64,000 bases of DNA, from assembly GCF_006716645.1 (NCBI RefSeq), contig NZ_VFPL01000001.1, positions 3,906,001 through 3,970,000 of the forward strand. The letters are read 5' to 3'. Position 1 is the stretch's first letter, and each line of letters begins with the position of its first letter. Below, one piece after another: positions 30,347 to 39,367 of this stretch. The DNA comes from Arcticibacter tournemirensis (GTDB lineage Bacteria; Bacteroidota; Bacteroidia; Sphingobacteriales; Sphingobacteriaceae). The position numbers and the translations under genes are program-made. The notes under the pieces were generated by a model. That model did not search any database. It worked only from the letters and a program-made list of their open reading frames with translations, and had not been told where the DNA came from.

Positions 30347-32740
30347 ATGATATTTAAATCTAAATCACTCCTTCTGTTTACTATCTTTTTTATCACTAAT
30401 CACCTGTCCGCCCAGCAATATCAAAAAACAGATAAGGGAATAAAAATACAATCAGCAGGCACCGCTATTGAAGTGCAGTTCTATACTCCTTCTACAGTAA
30501 GGATAATTAAGTACCAGGCTAATACAGCCTTCAGCAAAGAGAGCCTTTCAGTCATTAAGACACCTCAAAAAGTGCCATTTACCGTTAAAACGGAAGGAAA
30601 TAGCATTTCGCTAAAAAGTGATAAAATAACCCTTAACATTAACCAGCAGACAGGTGCAATAAATTATCTGACAAACTTAGGGCTTCCACTGCTGCAGGAA
30701 AAACCGGAGGGCGCCCGCTTCACCCCTTTCAACGATGCAGGGAATCAGACATTCAGTGTTTCCCAGGCATTCTCACTTGATAAAGACGAAGCTATCTACG
30801 GCCTGGGACAGATGCAGCAGGGCCGTATGATACAGCGCAACTTCTCCGTGAACATGATTCAGGGCAATACAGACGATTATATCCCCTTTTTCCAGTCAGT
30901 AAAAGGATATGGCCTGTTCTGGGATAACTATTCACCAACAAAATTTTCCGATGATCAGCAAAGCACCTCTTTCAGTTCGGAAGCAGGCGATGGTGCAGAT
31001 TATTATTTCATCTATGGGGGTAATGCCGACGGAGTTATTACAGGGATGCGCGACCTGACCGGCAAGGCACCTATGTTACCTTTGTGGACGTACGGCTTCT
31101 GGCAAAGTAAAGAACGTTACAAAAGTCAGAATGAATTGATCGACGTAGTAAAAAAATACCGGGAGCTTGGGGTACCGCTTGACGGCATTATACAGGACTG
31201 GCAATACTGGGGCAACAACTATCTTTGGAATGCTACAGAATTCCTGAATCCCGAATTTTACAATCCTAAAAAGATGGTGGACGATGTTCACGGTTTAAAT
31301 GCGCATATGATCATTTCTATCTGGAATTCTTTTGGCCCGCATACGAAACCATATCTCGAACTGGAAAAAAAAGGCATGCTCCTGGATATTAAGACATGGC
31401 CTGAGTCAGGCAGCGAGAAATGGCCGCCAAACATGGATTACCCCTCCGGCGTACGTGTTTACGACGCCTACAATCCTGAAGCCCGCGACATTTTCTGGAA
31501 ATATCTTAATAAAGGCATTTTCTCATTGGGTATGGACGGATGGTGGATCGACTCTTCGGAACCAGATCACCTGCAGCAAAAGCCCTCTGACTTTGACAAC
31601 AAAACATTTTTGGGTTCTTTCAGAAAAGTGCGCAATGCCTTTCCATTAATGACAGTGGGCGGAGTATCTGCGAATCAAAGGAAGACATCATCAGATAAAC
31701 GTGTTTTTATTCTGACCCGTTCTGCCTTTGCCGGGCAACAACGCTATGGTGCGAACACATGGTCAGGAGACATACAGGCATCCTGGCAGACCCTTAAAAA
31801 CCAGATTTCTGCGGGACTGAATTTTTCACTGTGCGGTATTCCAAACTGGAATAGCGATATCGGCGGGTTCTTCCTTAGTAACTATAGAAGAAAACTGGAC
31901 GATCCGGAGTACAGGGAGCTATACGCACGATGGATACAATTCGGCACCTTCTGCCCAATGATGCGTTCTCATGGAGCCGATGCCCCGCGGGAAATTTATC
32001 AGTTCGGAAAAAAGGGTGATAAGGTATACGACGCTATAGAAAAGTTTATTAAGCTCCGGTATAGCCTTCTGCCTTATATCTATTCCACATCATGGGATGT
32101 AACCGCTAACAACTCAAGCTTTATGCGTGCTCTTGTCATGGACTTCCCGACAGACAAACGTGCTCTGAATATCAATGATCAGTACATGTTTGGAAAATCG
32201 CTGCTAATAAGTCCGGTATCAGTTCCAATGTATGTAAAGGAAGGAACGACAGAGGGAGAAAAAGCAATGGAAGAGGATTTCGCCGTCATAAAAAGTAAAG
32301 AAACCTACCTTCCTCAAAACACGGTATGGTACGACTTCTGGACCAATGAGAAAATAAACGGAGGCACTTATGTCAAAAAAGAAACCCCGCTTGATGTCAT
32401 CCCTGTTTACGTCAAAGCCGGTTCGATCATACCTATTGGGCCTGAAGTTCAGTATGCCACCGAGAAAAAATGGGACAGCCTTCAATTCCGGGTATATCCG
32501 GGAGCCGACGGCTCGTTTGTACTTTATGAGGACGAGTTCGATAACTATAATTATGAAAAGGGAGCATACACAGAAATACCCGTCGGATGGGATGACCGTT
32601 CTGCCACCCTCACTATAGGAGCAAGAAAAGGAAAGTACATCGGCATGATCTCAAACAGAACTTTTTCTATCATACTTCCTGATGGAAAAAAGAAAACCGT
32701 TTCCTATTCAGGAAAAAAAGTCGCTGTGAAATTCAAGTAA
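30347..32740 (+). CDS. GH31 alpha-xylosidase-type glycosidase
   Basis: Periplasmic retaining glycosidase of family 31. The signal peptide ends near residue 22. An N-terminal galactose-mutarotase-like sandwich precedes the barrel. The nucleophile is D402 in GWWIDSSEPD and the acid/base D475 in NTWSGDIQASW. The residue order FWQSKERYKSQNELIDVVKKYRE and IIQDWQYWG is typical of the alpha-xylosidase branch. Its paralogue at 39368-41977 carries a PA14 insert that this copy lacks. It starts 29 bases after the MG2 gene, so it could be read from the upstream operon. In a xylan locus an alpha-xylosidase could remove alpha-linked xylose side groups; other alpha-glycosidase activity is possible. Confidence 0.93.
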   Translation: MIFKSKSLLLFTIFFITNHLSAQQYQKTDKGIKIQSAGTAIEVQFYTPSTVRIIKYQANTAFSKESLSVIKTPQKVPFTVKTEGNSISLKSDKITLNINQQTGAINYLTNLGLPLLQEKPEGARFTPFNDAGNQTFSVSQAFSLDKDEAIYGLGQMQQGRMIQRNFSVNMIQGNTDDYIPFFQSVKGYGLFWDNYSPTKFSDDQQSTSFSSEAGDGADYYFIYGGNADGVITGMRDLTGKAPMLPLWTYGFWQSKERYKSQNELIDVVKKYRELGVPLDGIIQDWQYWGNNYLWNATEFLNPEFYNPKKMVDDVHGLNAHMIISIWNSFGPHTKPYLELEKKGMLLDIKTWPESGSEKWPPNMDYPSGVRVYDAYNPEARDIFWKYLNKGIFSLGMDGWWIDSSEPDHLQQKPSDFDNKTFLGSFRKVRNAFPLMTVGGVSANQRKTSSDKRVFILTRSAFAGQQRYGANTWSGDIQASWQTLKNQISAGLNFSLCGIPNWNSDIGGFFLSNYRRKLDDPEYRELYARWIQFGTFCPMMRSHGADAPREIYQFGKKGDKVYDAIEKFIKLRYSLLPYIYSTSWDVTANNSSFMRALVMDFPTDKRALNINDQYMFGKSLLISPVSVPMYVKEGTTEGEKAMEEDFAVIKSKETYLPQNTVWYDFWTNEKINGGTYVKKETPLDVIPVYVKAGSIIPIGPEVQYATEKKWDSLQFRVYPGADGSFVLYEDEFDNYNYEKGAYTEIPVGWDDRSATLTIGARKGKYIGMISNRTFSIILPDGKKKTVSYSGKKVAVKFK

Positions 32741-32780
32741 CAGATACCTAATGCACTCTTAAGTAAACGAATGATCGTAT

Positions 32781-34181
32781 ATGAGACTAACTAAAATTAT
32801 AGCATGCATCTTTACAGTAATATCAGGAAACAGCACATTAAAGGCTCAAAACCCTGTCATACAAACACACTACACGCCCGACCCTGCTCCTATGGTGTAT
32901 AAAGATAAAGTTTATGTTTATACAGGTGACGATATCCCAGGTTATGACTTTTATTACATGACAAAGTGGAGAGTATTCTCTTCATCGGATATGGTGAACT
33001 GGACGGATCACGGTTCGCCGATATCTCTCGAGTCGTTTTCGTGGGCCAGGGATCGTGCGTGGGCTGCTCAATGTATTGAACGGAATGGTAAATTCTACTG
33101 GTACATCTGCGCCCAGACCGTACAGAACAATATGGCGCTTGGTGTTGCGGTGGCAGACAGTCCGATAGGTCCGTTTAAAGATGCCCTCGGCAAACCCTTA
33201 GTAACAACGGGCAGCTGGTCTAATATAGACCCAACTGTTTTCATTGATAACGACGGGCAGGCTTATCTGTATTGGGGAAATGGCAGCCTCTACTATGTAA
33301 AACTCAACGAGGATATGATTTCCTGGACCGGAGACATTGTTGAAGTACCGCAGTCAGCCGAATCTTTCGGAGGAGTAAGACAGAAACGTAGCCCCGACAG
33401 CAAAGAAAACCCACAGGTTAAGGATGTATACGTCGAAGGTCCCTGGTTCTATAAAAGGGCCGGTAAATATTACCAAATGTTTGCCGGAATGAGCAAAGGC
33501 GGCGAAAGCTTATCATACGCGATGAGTGACAGTCCAACCGGACCATGGAAATACCAGGGCAAAATCATGTCAGAACAGCCTACCAATAGTTTTACAAATC
33601 ACGGAGGCATAATCGATTTTAAAGGAAACTCCTATTTATTCTACCATACGGGGTTGCTTCCAGGTGGCGGAAGTTACGGACGCGCTACATCCATAGAAGC
33701 GTTTAAGTACAACCCTGACGGAACCATCCCTCTGATTTCTATGACCAAAGATGGTGTCGGCGCGGTTGGACTACCCGATGCTTATAAACGCATAGAGGCC
33801 GAAACCATAGCATGGGCAGAAAAATGCAAAACAACCCAAAGCGACAAAGGAAACATTTTCGTTTCTGAAATCCGTACTGGCGGACATATAAAAGTACGCT
33901 CTGTAAATTTCGGGTTGACTTCTCCTAAAACCTTTACTGCGTCTTTGGCTTCGGGACTTGACGGCGGTGTTCTCGATGTGCATATTGACAGTCTGAAAGG
34001 CGCTAAAATCGCATCCATTAACGTACCCCGAACGGGCGGCTGGCAATCATGGAAAACCTTTTCTCAAAAAGTAAACGAAAACATTACAGGAGTGCATGAC
34101 CTTTATTTTGTGTTCAAGGGCCAGAATATTACTGCAGGCAGGGAACTCTTCAATTTTGACTACTGGCAGTTTATACATTAG
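32781..34181 (+). CDS. GH43 arabinofuranosidase (GH43_29-like) with C-terminal CBM6
   Basis: Secreted family 43 enzyme of 466 residues. The signal peptide ends near residue 22. The propeller has base D34 in TPDPAPM, D150 in SNIDPTVF and acid E219 in VYVEGPWF. A CBM6-like module (about 335-466, opening YKRIEAETIAW and ending LFNFDYWQF) binds beta-glycan chains. It is closely similar over its whole length to the protein at 46697-48484, which however carries two extra propeller segments. Arabinoxylan alpha-L-arabinofuranosidase is the likely activity. It is the last gene before a strong terminator. Confidence 0.92.
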   Translation: MRLTKIIACIFTVISGNSTLKAQNPVIQTHYTPDPAPMVYKDKVYVYTGDDIPGYDFYYMTKWRVFSSSDMVNWTDHGSPISLESFSWARDRAWAAQCIERNGKFYWYICAQTVQNNMALGVAVADSPIGPFKDALGKPLVTTGSWSNIDPTVFIDNDGQAYLYWGNGSLYYVKLNEDMISWTGDIVEVPQSAESFGGVRQKRSPDSKENPQVKDVYVEGPWFYKRAGKYYQMFAGMSKGGESLSYAMSDSPTGPWKYQGKIMSEQPTNSFTNHGGIIDFKGNSYLFYHTGLLPGGGSYGRATSIEAFKYNPDGTIPLISMTKDGVGAVGLPDAYKRIEAETIAWAEKCKTTQSDKGNIFVSEIRTGGHIKVRSVNFGLTSPKTFTASLASGLDGGVLDVHIDSLKGAKIASINVPRTGGWQSWKTFSQKVNENITGVHDLYFVFKGQNITAGRELFNFDYWQFIH

Positions 34182-34192
34182 TGCTAAGCCAT

Positions 34193-34240
34193 AGTAAGGT
34201 CGCCTGGTCCGCTTCATGTGGTCAAGGGGACCTTACTTTT
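34193..34240 (+). terminator. Intrinsic terminator after the GH31-GH43 genes
   Basis: AGTAAGGTC (34193-34201) pairs perfectly with GACCTTACT (34229-34237), and a T-run follows directly (34237-34240). It lies 12 bases after the GH43 stop and closes the long plus-strand gene series that starts with the first susC. Confidence 0.75.
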
Positions 34241-34269
34241 CGTTTCTCTAAACGATGAGACTAGTTCTA

Positions 34270-34332
34270 GACATTTTGGATAGATTTTTAGTGATTTATG
34301 TACTCTATCTTCATACGCTCCGCCGTTATTTG
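34270..34332 (+). promoter_or_regulatory. Operator-promoter site E, in front of the third susCD pair
   Basis: The element GACATTTTGGATAGATTTTT (34270-34289) keeps GACATTT, 8 bases and the T-run. At offset 55 lies GTTATTTG (34325-34332), in which the TTTG half of the -7 box is in register but TA is replaced by GT. No -33 TTTG is present. It is weaker than sites A-D. Confidence 0.55.
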
Positions 34333-34404
34333 TATTCAATGAGAGTGCCTCCGGCGCTTATCATTGAATACATAACCTATTACATATACCTAAAAAAATT
34401 AACT

Positions 34405-34473
34405 ATGAAATCCAAACTAATTACAGTAAGCCGTAACAAAACAAGTCATCTTCCTGACCTCCCTTCCTGCTAA
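34405..34473 (+). CDS. Possible 22-residue leader peptide upstream of the third susC
   Basis: ATG at 34405 opens a frame of 22 codons (Lys-rich start, Ser-Cys end) with TAA at 34471-34473, 82 bases before the susC start. It also lies inside a longer open frame, which weakens the case. The parallel with 10526-10579 is positional; sequence similarity is slight. Confidence 0.25.
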   Translation: MKSKLITVSRNKTSHLPDLPSC

Positions 34474-34555
34474 CAGGCGGGCGCGCTGAATAAAGCGACG
34501 CATACCTTGGATATGAAGGGAAACCTGCCAAAAGCTACTAATTACATCTAAATAC

Positions 34556-37500
34556 ATGATTATGCGAAAACTAAAACCTGGCTCAGGAGCGATCCTGACG
34601 TTTTTTGTGGCAGTCTTGCCATTGCTATCCCCAGGCAGACTAAAGGCTCAGGGGAATGAAATTACCGTGAGCGGAACAATACGTGATTCTTCGGGAGTGC
34701 TCCCCGGAGTGAGTATTAAAATTAAAGGCACCTCAAAAGGAACTGCCTCCAATCAGGAAGGACGGTACCAGATTAACGCACCGGCAACCGCAACACTAGA
34801 ATTTATAAGCATCGGATTTTCGCGGCTCGAAATTCCCGTAAAAGGGAGAACGGTTATTGACGTCGTGATGAAGGCCGACGAAAAAACACTGGAAGAAGTC
34901 GTTGTTATCGGCTATGGAACTCAAAAGAAGGTCGACCTCTCCTCCTCTATCGCTACCGTCGAAACAAAAGACTTGTTAAAGGTCCCTGGAGGCTTTCAGG
35001 CTATCATGCAGAGTTCTGTACCGGGGGTTCAGGTAAACGCGGGTACCATCAGGATCCGGGGAGTAGGCTCCATTAATAACACCGACCCTTTGTATGTTGT
35101 AGATGGAATGATAGGAGGCGCGATTCCTGACGACAACAACATTGCCAGTATCCAGATCCTGAAAGACGCAGCTTCAAGTGCTATCTACGGTTCACGTGGA
35201 GCAAACGGCGTTATCCTGATCACGACCAAACGGGGAGCTACCGGACCTGTTAAAATCGACTATTTCGGCTTTGGAGGGGTCAAATCTATATCGAACAACG
35301 TGGAAACACTTAACGGCCAGCAGCTCGCAGAGCTGATCAACGAGGAAATGTATAATCAAAATCCCGCAAGAACCGATTATCTTCCCGCTTTATCAAATCC
35401 TACTTCTATTGGCCAGGGGTACAACATGGTGGATGCTCTCCTCCGTACAGGCTCCTATCAGAAACATAATCTTTCTATAAGCGGTGGTGCCCAGAATGCG
35501 ACATTCCGTATCAATGGCATTTATTCAACTGATAAGCCCATTCTGATTCGGGATAACTCAAAGACCTACGCCACACAGTTTATCTCCGATTTTACTAAAG
35601 GAAAGTTAAAGGTTGGCGAAACCGTTTTGCTCAACTTTAACAGCCGCACCTGGAGTGATAAGAACCTGATTGATGCCCAGAGATGGTCCTCCACACTGCC
35701 CCTTTACGATCCCAACAGCACCACAGGCTTCGCCGGAGCGGGAAACGGAACAGACGTAGCGAGTGCCCTCGCAAATGCTTATCTCAATGAAAACAATAAT
35801 GAAACTTTCTTCGCAAATGGAAATATATGGGCATCCTATGAGTTTATTCCCGGACTGAAGTACAAGTTTAATTTAGGGCTGGATATCAACAGGTTCCGGG
35901 GACAAGGCTACATTTCAGGTTACTCAGTTGGCCAGTATCAAAACCACGATCCAGATGAATTGAATATTTCAAGTAATCAGAATAACAGGTGGCTGTTTGA
36001 GCACACTCTGTCGTATGATAAAAGTATAGGGAAACACAGTTTCAGCGCTCTGGCAGGGATCACCTCTGAAGAGTCCAGATATAAAGCTGTGAATGCAGGG
36101 GCAAGAGCGCTTCCCAGCCAGGACGTGTTAATTCTCGGATTGACCACTATGTCTTCCTCCAAAGTCGTGGGATCAGGCCTCGGCCAGTTTGCCATGTATT
36201 CGATGCTCGGACGCCTTAATTATAGCTATGAGAGCAAATATCTGTTAACGTTCAACTTCCGCCGTGACGGATCGGCCAACTTCAGTAAGGCCTACCGGTA
36301 CGGAAACTTCCCTTCCATTTCAGCAGGCTGGAGGATCAGTCAGGAGAAATTCATGAAGAACGTTTCCTTCATCGATGATTTGAAACTCAGGGGCAGTTAC
36401 GGGCTGCTCGGAAATTCAGACATCGCACAGTATCAATATCAGCGGACCGTCAGTTTCGACCATGTATGGTATTACCTCAATGATGTAATGGTCACCGGGG
36501 CACTTCCGCTCACTCCTTCCAATCCAAATGTAAAATGGGAGAGCCAGTACTCAACAGATCTGGGTTTAGATCTGTCAATGTTCCGCAACAAACTGTCATT
36601 CACTCTCGACTACTACAATAAGAAGACTGAAGATATGCTGGTCAACGTACCAATATCTTATGTGGCAGGCTATGTAGATAATTTCCCTGTACTAAATGCA
36701 GGAAATATCAGAAACCGCGGATGGGACTTTATCGCAACTTACCGGAATTCCGCGAGAAAGTTCAATTACTCGGCCTCCGCAAATTTGTCATTGGTGAAGA
36801 ATGAAGTATTAAGTCTGGGTAATAATAATGAGATACTTTTTGGTGCGGTAAACCCGGGCGGCGAAAATGTCACCAGAACTGCAGTAGGGCGGTCTATCGG
36901 CGAGTTTTGGGGATACGTGACTAATGGCCTCTATACCACTGCAGAACAACTGCAGCAGGATCAGGCATTTGCCCCCAAAGCAGGTTTGGGAGATATCAGG
37001 TTTAAAGATCTGAATGGAGATAATGTATTGAATGATAAGGACAAGGCGTTTATTGGCAGTCCTATCCCCGACTTCAGTTATGGCTTTAACATTGATGCCA
37101 GCTATGCCGCGAGATTCGGCACTCTGGACTTTTCAATGATCTGGCAGGGAGTTCAGGGCAACGAAATTTATAATAACAGCAAATACTGGGGTGAAGGTAT
37201 GTATCACTATTACAATAACTTCGCCACTACTCTCAACCGCTACAGAGCTGAAGAACTTGTCTTCACGAATCCCGTTTCAGGTGCGCAAACGGTTTATCCC
37301 CGCAATGTTAATACCGACATGCCAAGGGCAATCCTTGGAGACCCGAATCAAAACTTGCGGGCATCAAGCCGTTTCATTGAAGATGGTTCCTATTTAAGGC
37401 TCAAAACCGTGAACCTGGGATATACCTTTCCGGAGCACGTTACAAAGAGACTTAAAGTGGATCGCTTGCGCGTATACATCGGCGCGAAAAACCTACTCAC

Positions 37501-37648
37501 ATTTACTGACTACTCCGGTTACGACCCTGAAGTAGGATCAGATGAGACACGGTATAACCTTGCCCGCGGTATTGATGCACAAAGGCCCTGGGGACGAACC
37601 TTCCCCAATTCAAGAGAATTCTTTTTAGGAGCACAGTTCACATTATAA
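34556..37648 (+). CDS. SusC-family TonB-dependent oligosaccharide transporter (third pair)
   Basis: Outer-membrane transporter of 1030 residues. The start may be this ATG or the one two codons later; both give the same signal peptide, which ends near residue 31 (LKAQG). A carboxypeptidase-regulatory-like domain (about 37-115), the signature LEEVVVIGYGTQKK, the plug (about 125-225, with LYVVDGMIGG and GSRGANGVILITTKRG) and the barrel follow. It is a full-length classical SusC, unlike xusC. Together with the SusD gene 9 bases downstream it forms a two-gene unit under site E and between two terminators. It probably imports a second class of xylan fragments. Confidence 0.93.
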   Translation: MIMRKLKPGSGAILTFFVAVLPLLSPGRLKAQGNEITVSGTIRDSSGVLPGVSIKIKGTSKGTASNQEGRYQINAPATATLEFISIGFSRLEIPVKGRTVIDVVMKADEKTLEEVVVIGYGTQKKVDLSSSIATVETKDLLKVPGGFQAIMQSSVPGVQVNAGTIRIRGVGSINNTDPLYVVDGMIGGAIPDDNNIASIQILKDAASSAIYGSRGANGVILITTKRGATGPVKIDYFGFGGVKSISNNVETLNGQQLAELINEEMYNQNPARTDYLPALSNPTSIGQGYNMVDALLRTGSYQKHNLSISGGAQNATFRINGIYSTDKPILIRDNSKTYATQFISDFTKGKLKVGETVLLNFNSRTWSDKNLIDAQRWSSTLPLYDPNSTTGFAGAGNGTDVASALANAYLNENNNETFFANGNIWASYEFIPGLKYKFNLGLDINRFRGQGYISGYSVGQYQNHDPDELNISSNQNNRWLFEHTLSYDKSIGKHSFSALAGITSEESRYKAVNAGARALPSQDVLILGLTTMSSSKVVGSGLGQFAMYSMLGRLNYSYESKYLLTFNFRRDGSANFSKAYRYGNFPSISAGWRISQEKFMKNVSFIDDLKLRGSYGLLGNSDIAQYQYQRTVSFDHVWYYLNDVMVTGALPLTPSNPNVKWESQYSTDLGLDLSMFRNKLSFTLDYYNKKTEDMLVNVPISYVAGYVDNFPVLNAGNIRNRGWDFIATYRNSARKFNYSASANLSLVKNEVLSLGNNNEILFGAVNPGGENVTRTAVGRSIGEFWGYVTNGLYTTAEQLQQDQAFAPKAGLGDIRFKDLNGDNVLNDKDKAFIGSPIPDFSYGFNIDASYAARFGTLDFSMIWQGVQGNEIYNNSKYWGEGMYHYYNNFATTLNRYRAEELVFTNPVSGAQTVYPRNVNTDMPRAILGDPNQNLRASSRFIEDGSYLRLKTVNLGYTFPEHVTKRLKVDRLRVYIGAKNLLTFTDYSGYDPEVGSDETRYNLARGIDAQRPWGRTFPNSREFFLGAQFTL

Positions 37649-37657
37649 TATTTTGAG

Positions 37658-39265
37658 ATGAAGAAGCTGATAAAAACCAGAAATATACTTTTACTTACCC
37701 TGGCTCTTTCTGCAGGATGTAAGCCCAACCTGGACCTGCAGAACCCCCAGGAACTTTCTACGGATACGTATTACCTGACAGCAGATCAATTAGAGACCAC
37801 TGTCATACCCGCTTACCAGGCTCTGATCGGCAGGGTGCAGGGCGGATATGCCCGCTCTTTGTATTATGAGCTCCTGGCTCCCGGCGACGACTTTAACCAC
37901 ACGTTTAAATGGGAACCGATGTATCAGGACACATACAACACACCTGCCAGCGACGGCATGGCGTCAGGCACCTGGAAGGATCTTTGGAATGGTGTTTCCG
38001 CGTCCAACCTGGCGATCGATAAGATAACAAATTTCACAGGTCAGATTGACGAACAGCGCCGCAACAGGCTGCTCGGTGAAGCACATTTTCTAAGAGCAAT
38101 GCATTATATGCATCTTGCGTGTTTATTTGGAGAAACAGTTCCTCTCGTTGAAAAACCAGTTAGCTCCGATGCCGACTATTATCCCACTAATTCGGAAAAG
38201 GGACAGGTATACGCTCTTATCGTGAGCGATTTTCAGAAAGCAGCAGAGCTGTTGCCTGTACGAAGCGTCTTGTATGCCAATGCGGCTCAAAAAGGGCGGG
38301 CTACAAAAGGAGCTGCGCAGGCTTACCTCGCAAAAGCTTATCTGTATCGTCCGATTCTAGAAAGCGGTCAGAAAGCTGAATTTGCAAAAGCAGAAGCCGA
38401 ATTAAAGAAAGTAATTGAAAGCAACGAGTACAGACTTGTCGATTACTTTAAAGACAACTTCGCGGAGTCCACTGAAAACAACGCCGAATCTGTTTTCGAA
38501 ATACAGATGCACAATGGCCCGGGCTGGCTTGGAGATGATATATCATCTTCATGGCGCTGGCAGGAAATTGGTATGTTTGACGGTACCGGCGGCTCCTGGT
38601 GGAACCTGGCACCTAATAAGAAAACTCATGACGAGTTCGAACCCGGAGACCCGCGTAAGTATATGACACTCTGGTGCGAAAACGGTGCGAAACATACCCA
38701 GGTGGATGGTAAGGTGACAAGTTATCCGGACTGGATGAATAACCTGGCCACCAATAAAGATCTGTACGGCACCCGAAAATATTGCCCTGATGTTCAGGTT
38801 GCCGACTTCGACAATGGCATCAATGACCGCCTGCTCCGCTACGCAGATGTTTATTTAATGTATGCTGAATGCCTGAATGAAAAAGGTGATCTCCCGGGAG
38901 CAAAGTTTTACATCAATGAGGTGAGAAAACGAGCTAACAATATCGTCCCCTCAGAACAACCTCATTTATGGTACCAGCATTCCCGCGGAACCATTCCGGA
39001 CGTTGATGGCCTCCTGGCAAAAGATACTATTATCAACGGTGTGAGGCTGAATAACATCAAAAACATTATTGCCCATGAACGCTATGTAGAATTCACAGGT
39101 GAATACCTCCGTTATTTCGACTTAATTCGCTGGGGAAGCGCTGATCCGAAATGGCTCGACCCACTAAAACAATTGGGCTGGACCGAACGCGTTACTTACT
39201 ATCCATTTCCACAGGCAGAACTGGATAATAATAAAAACCTGAGAGGGAATGCAATGAACAATTAA
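37658..39265 (+). CDS. SusD/RagB-family lipoprotein (third pair)
   Basis: Surface glycan-binding partner of the preceding SusC. The lipobox cysteine is C21 (LSAGC), followed by NLDLQNPQELSTDTYY. Helical SusD segments are RRNRLLGEAHFLRAMHYMHL, LRYADVYLMYAECLNE and IAHERYVEFTGEYLRYFDLIRW. At 535 residues it is full length. Its last codon is followed by a bidirectional terminator. Confidence 0.93.
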   Translation: MKKLIKTRNILLLTLALSAGCKPNLDLQNPQELSTDTYYLTADQLETTVIPAYQALIGRVQGGYARSLYYELLAPGDDFNHTFKWEPMYQDTYNTPASDGMASGTWKDLWNGVSASNLAIDKITNFTGQIDEQRRNRLLGEAHFLRAMHYMHLACLFGETVPLVEKPVSSDADYYPTNSEKGQVYALIVSDFQKAAELLPVRSVLYANAAQKGRATKGAAQAYLAKAYLYRPILESGQKAEFAKAEAELKKVIESNEYRLVDYFKDNFAESTENNAESVFEIQMHNGPGWLGDDISSSWRWQEIGMFDGTGGSWWNLAPNKKTHDEFEPGDPRKYMTLWCENGAKHTQVDGKVTSYPDWMNNLATNKDLYGTRKYCPDVQVADFDNGINDRLLRYADVYLMYAECLNEKGDLPGAKFYINEVRKRANNIVPSEQPHLWYQHSRGTIPDVDGLLAKDTIINGVRLNNIKNIIAHERYVEFTGEYLRYFDLIRWGSADPKWLDPLKQLGWTERVTYYPFPQAELDNNKNLRGNAMNN

Positions 39266-39284
39266 ATGTTTGCCGAACGGACAT

Positions 39285-39340
39285 AAAAAAGTCTTGCGGG
39301 ATACTTCATTACTTATACAGAGTATCCTGCAAGGCTTTTT
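39285..39340. terminator. Bidirectional terminator between the third susD and GH31
   Basis: A 15-bp stem (39291-39305 with 39321-39335, two G-U pairs) has AAAAAA on its left (39285-39290) and TTTTT on its right (39336-39340). It therefore shows an RNA hairpin with U-tract in both directions and serves the converging SusD and GH31 genes. Confidence 0.85.
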
Positions 39341-39367
39341 CTTTCCCCTGAAGCGAAGTCCGGCAAT

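Larger units (their letters stand above)
34182..34555. other. Intergenic region with terminator, operator-promoter and short leader frame
   Basis: This gap of 374 bases carries the terminator of the upstream gene train (34193-34240), site E (34270-34332), and a 22-codon leader frame (34405-34473) before the third susC. Confidence 0.65.
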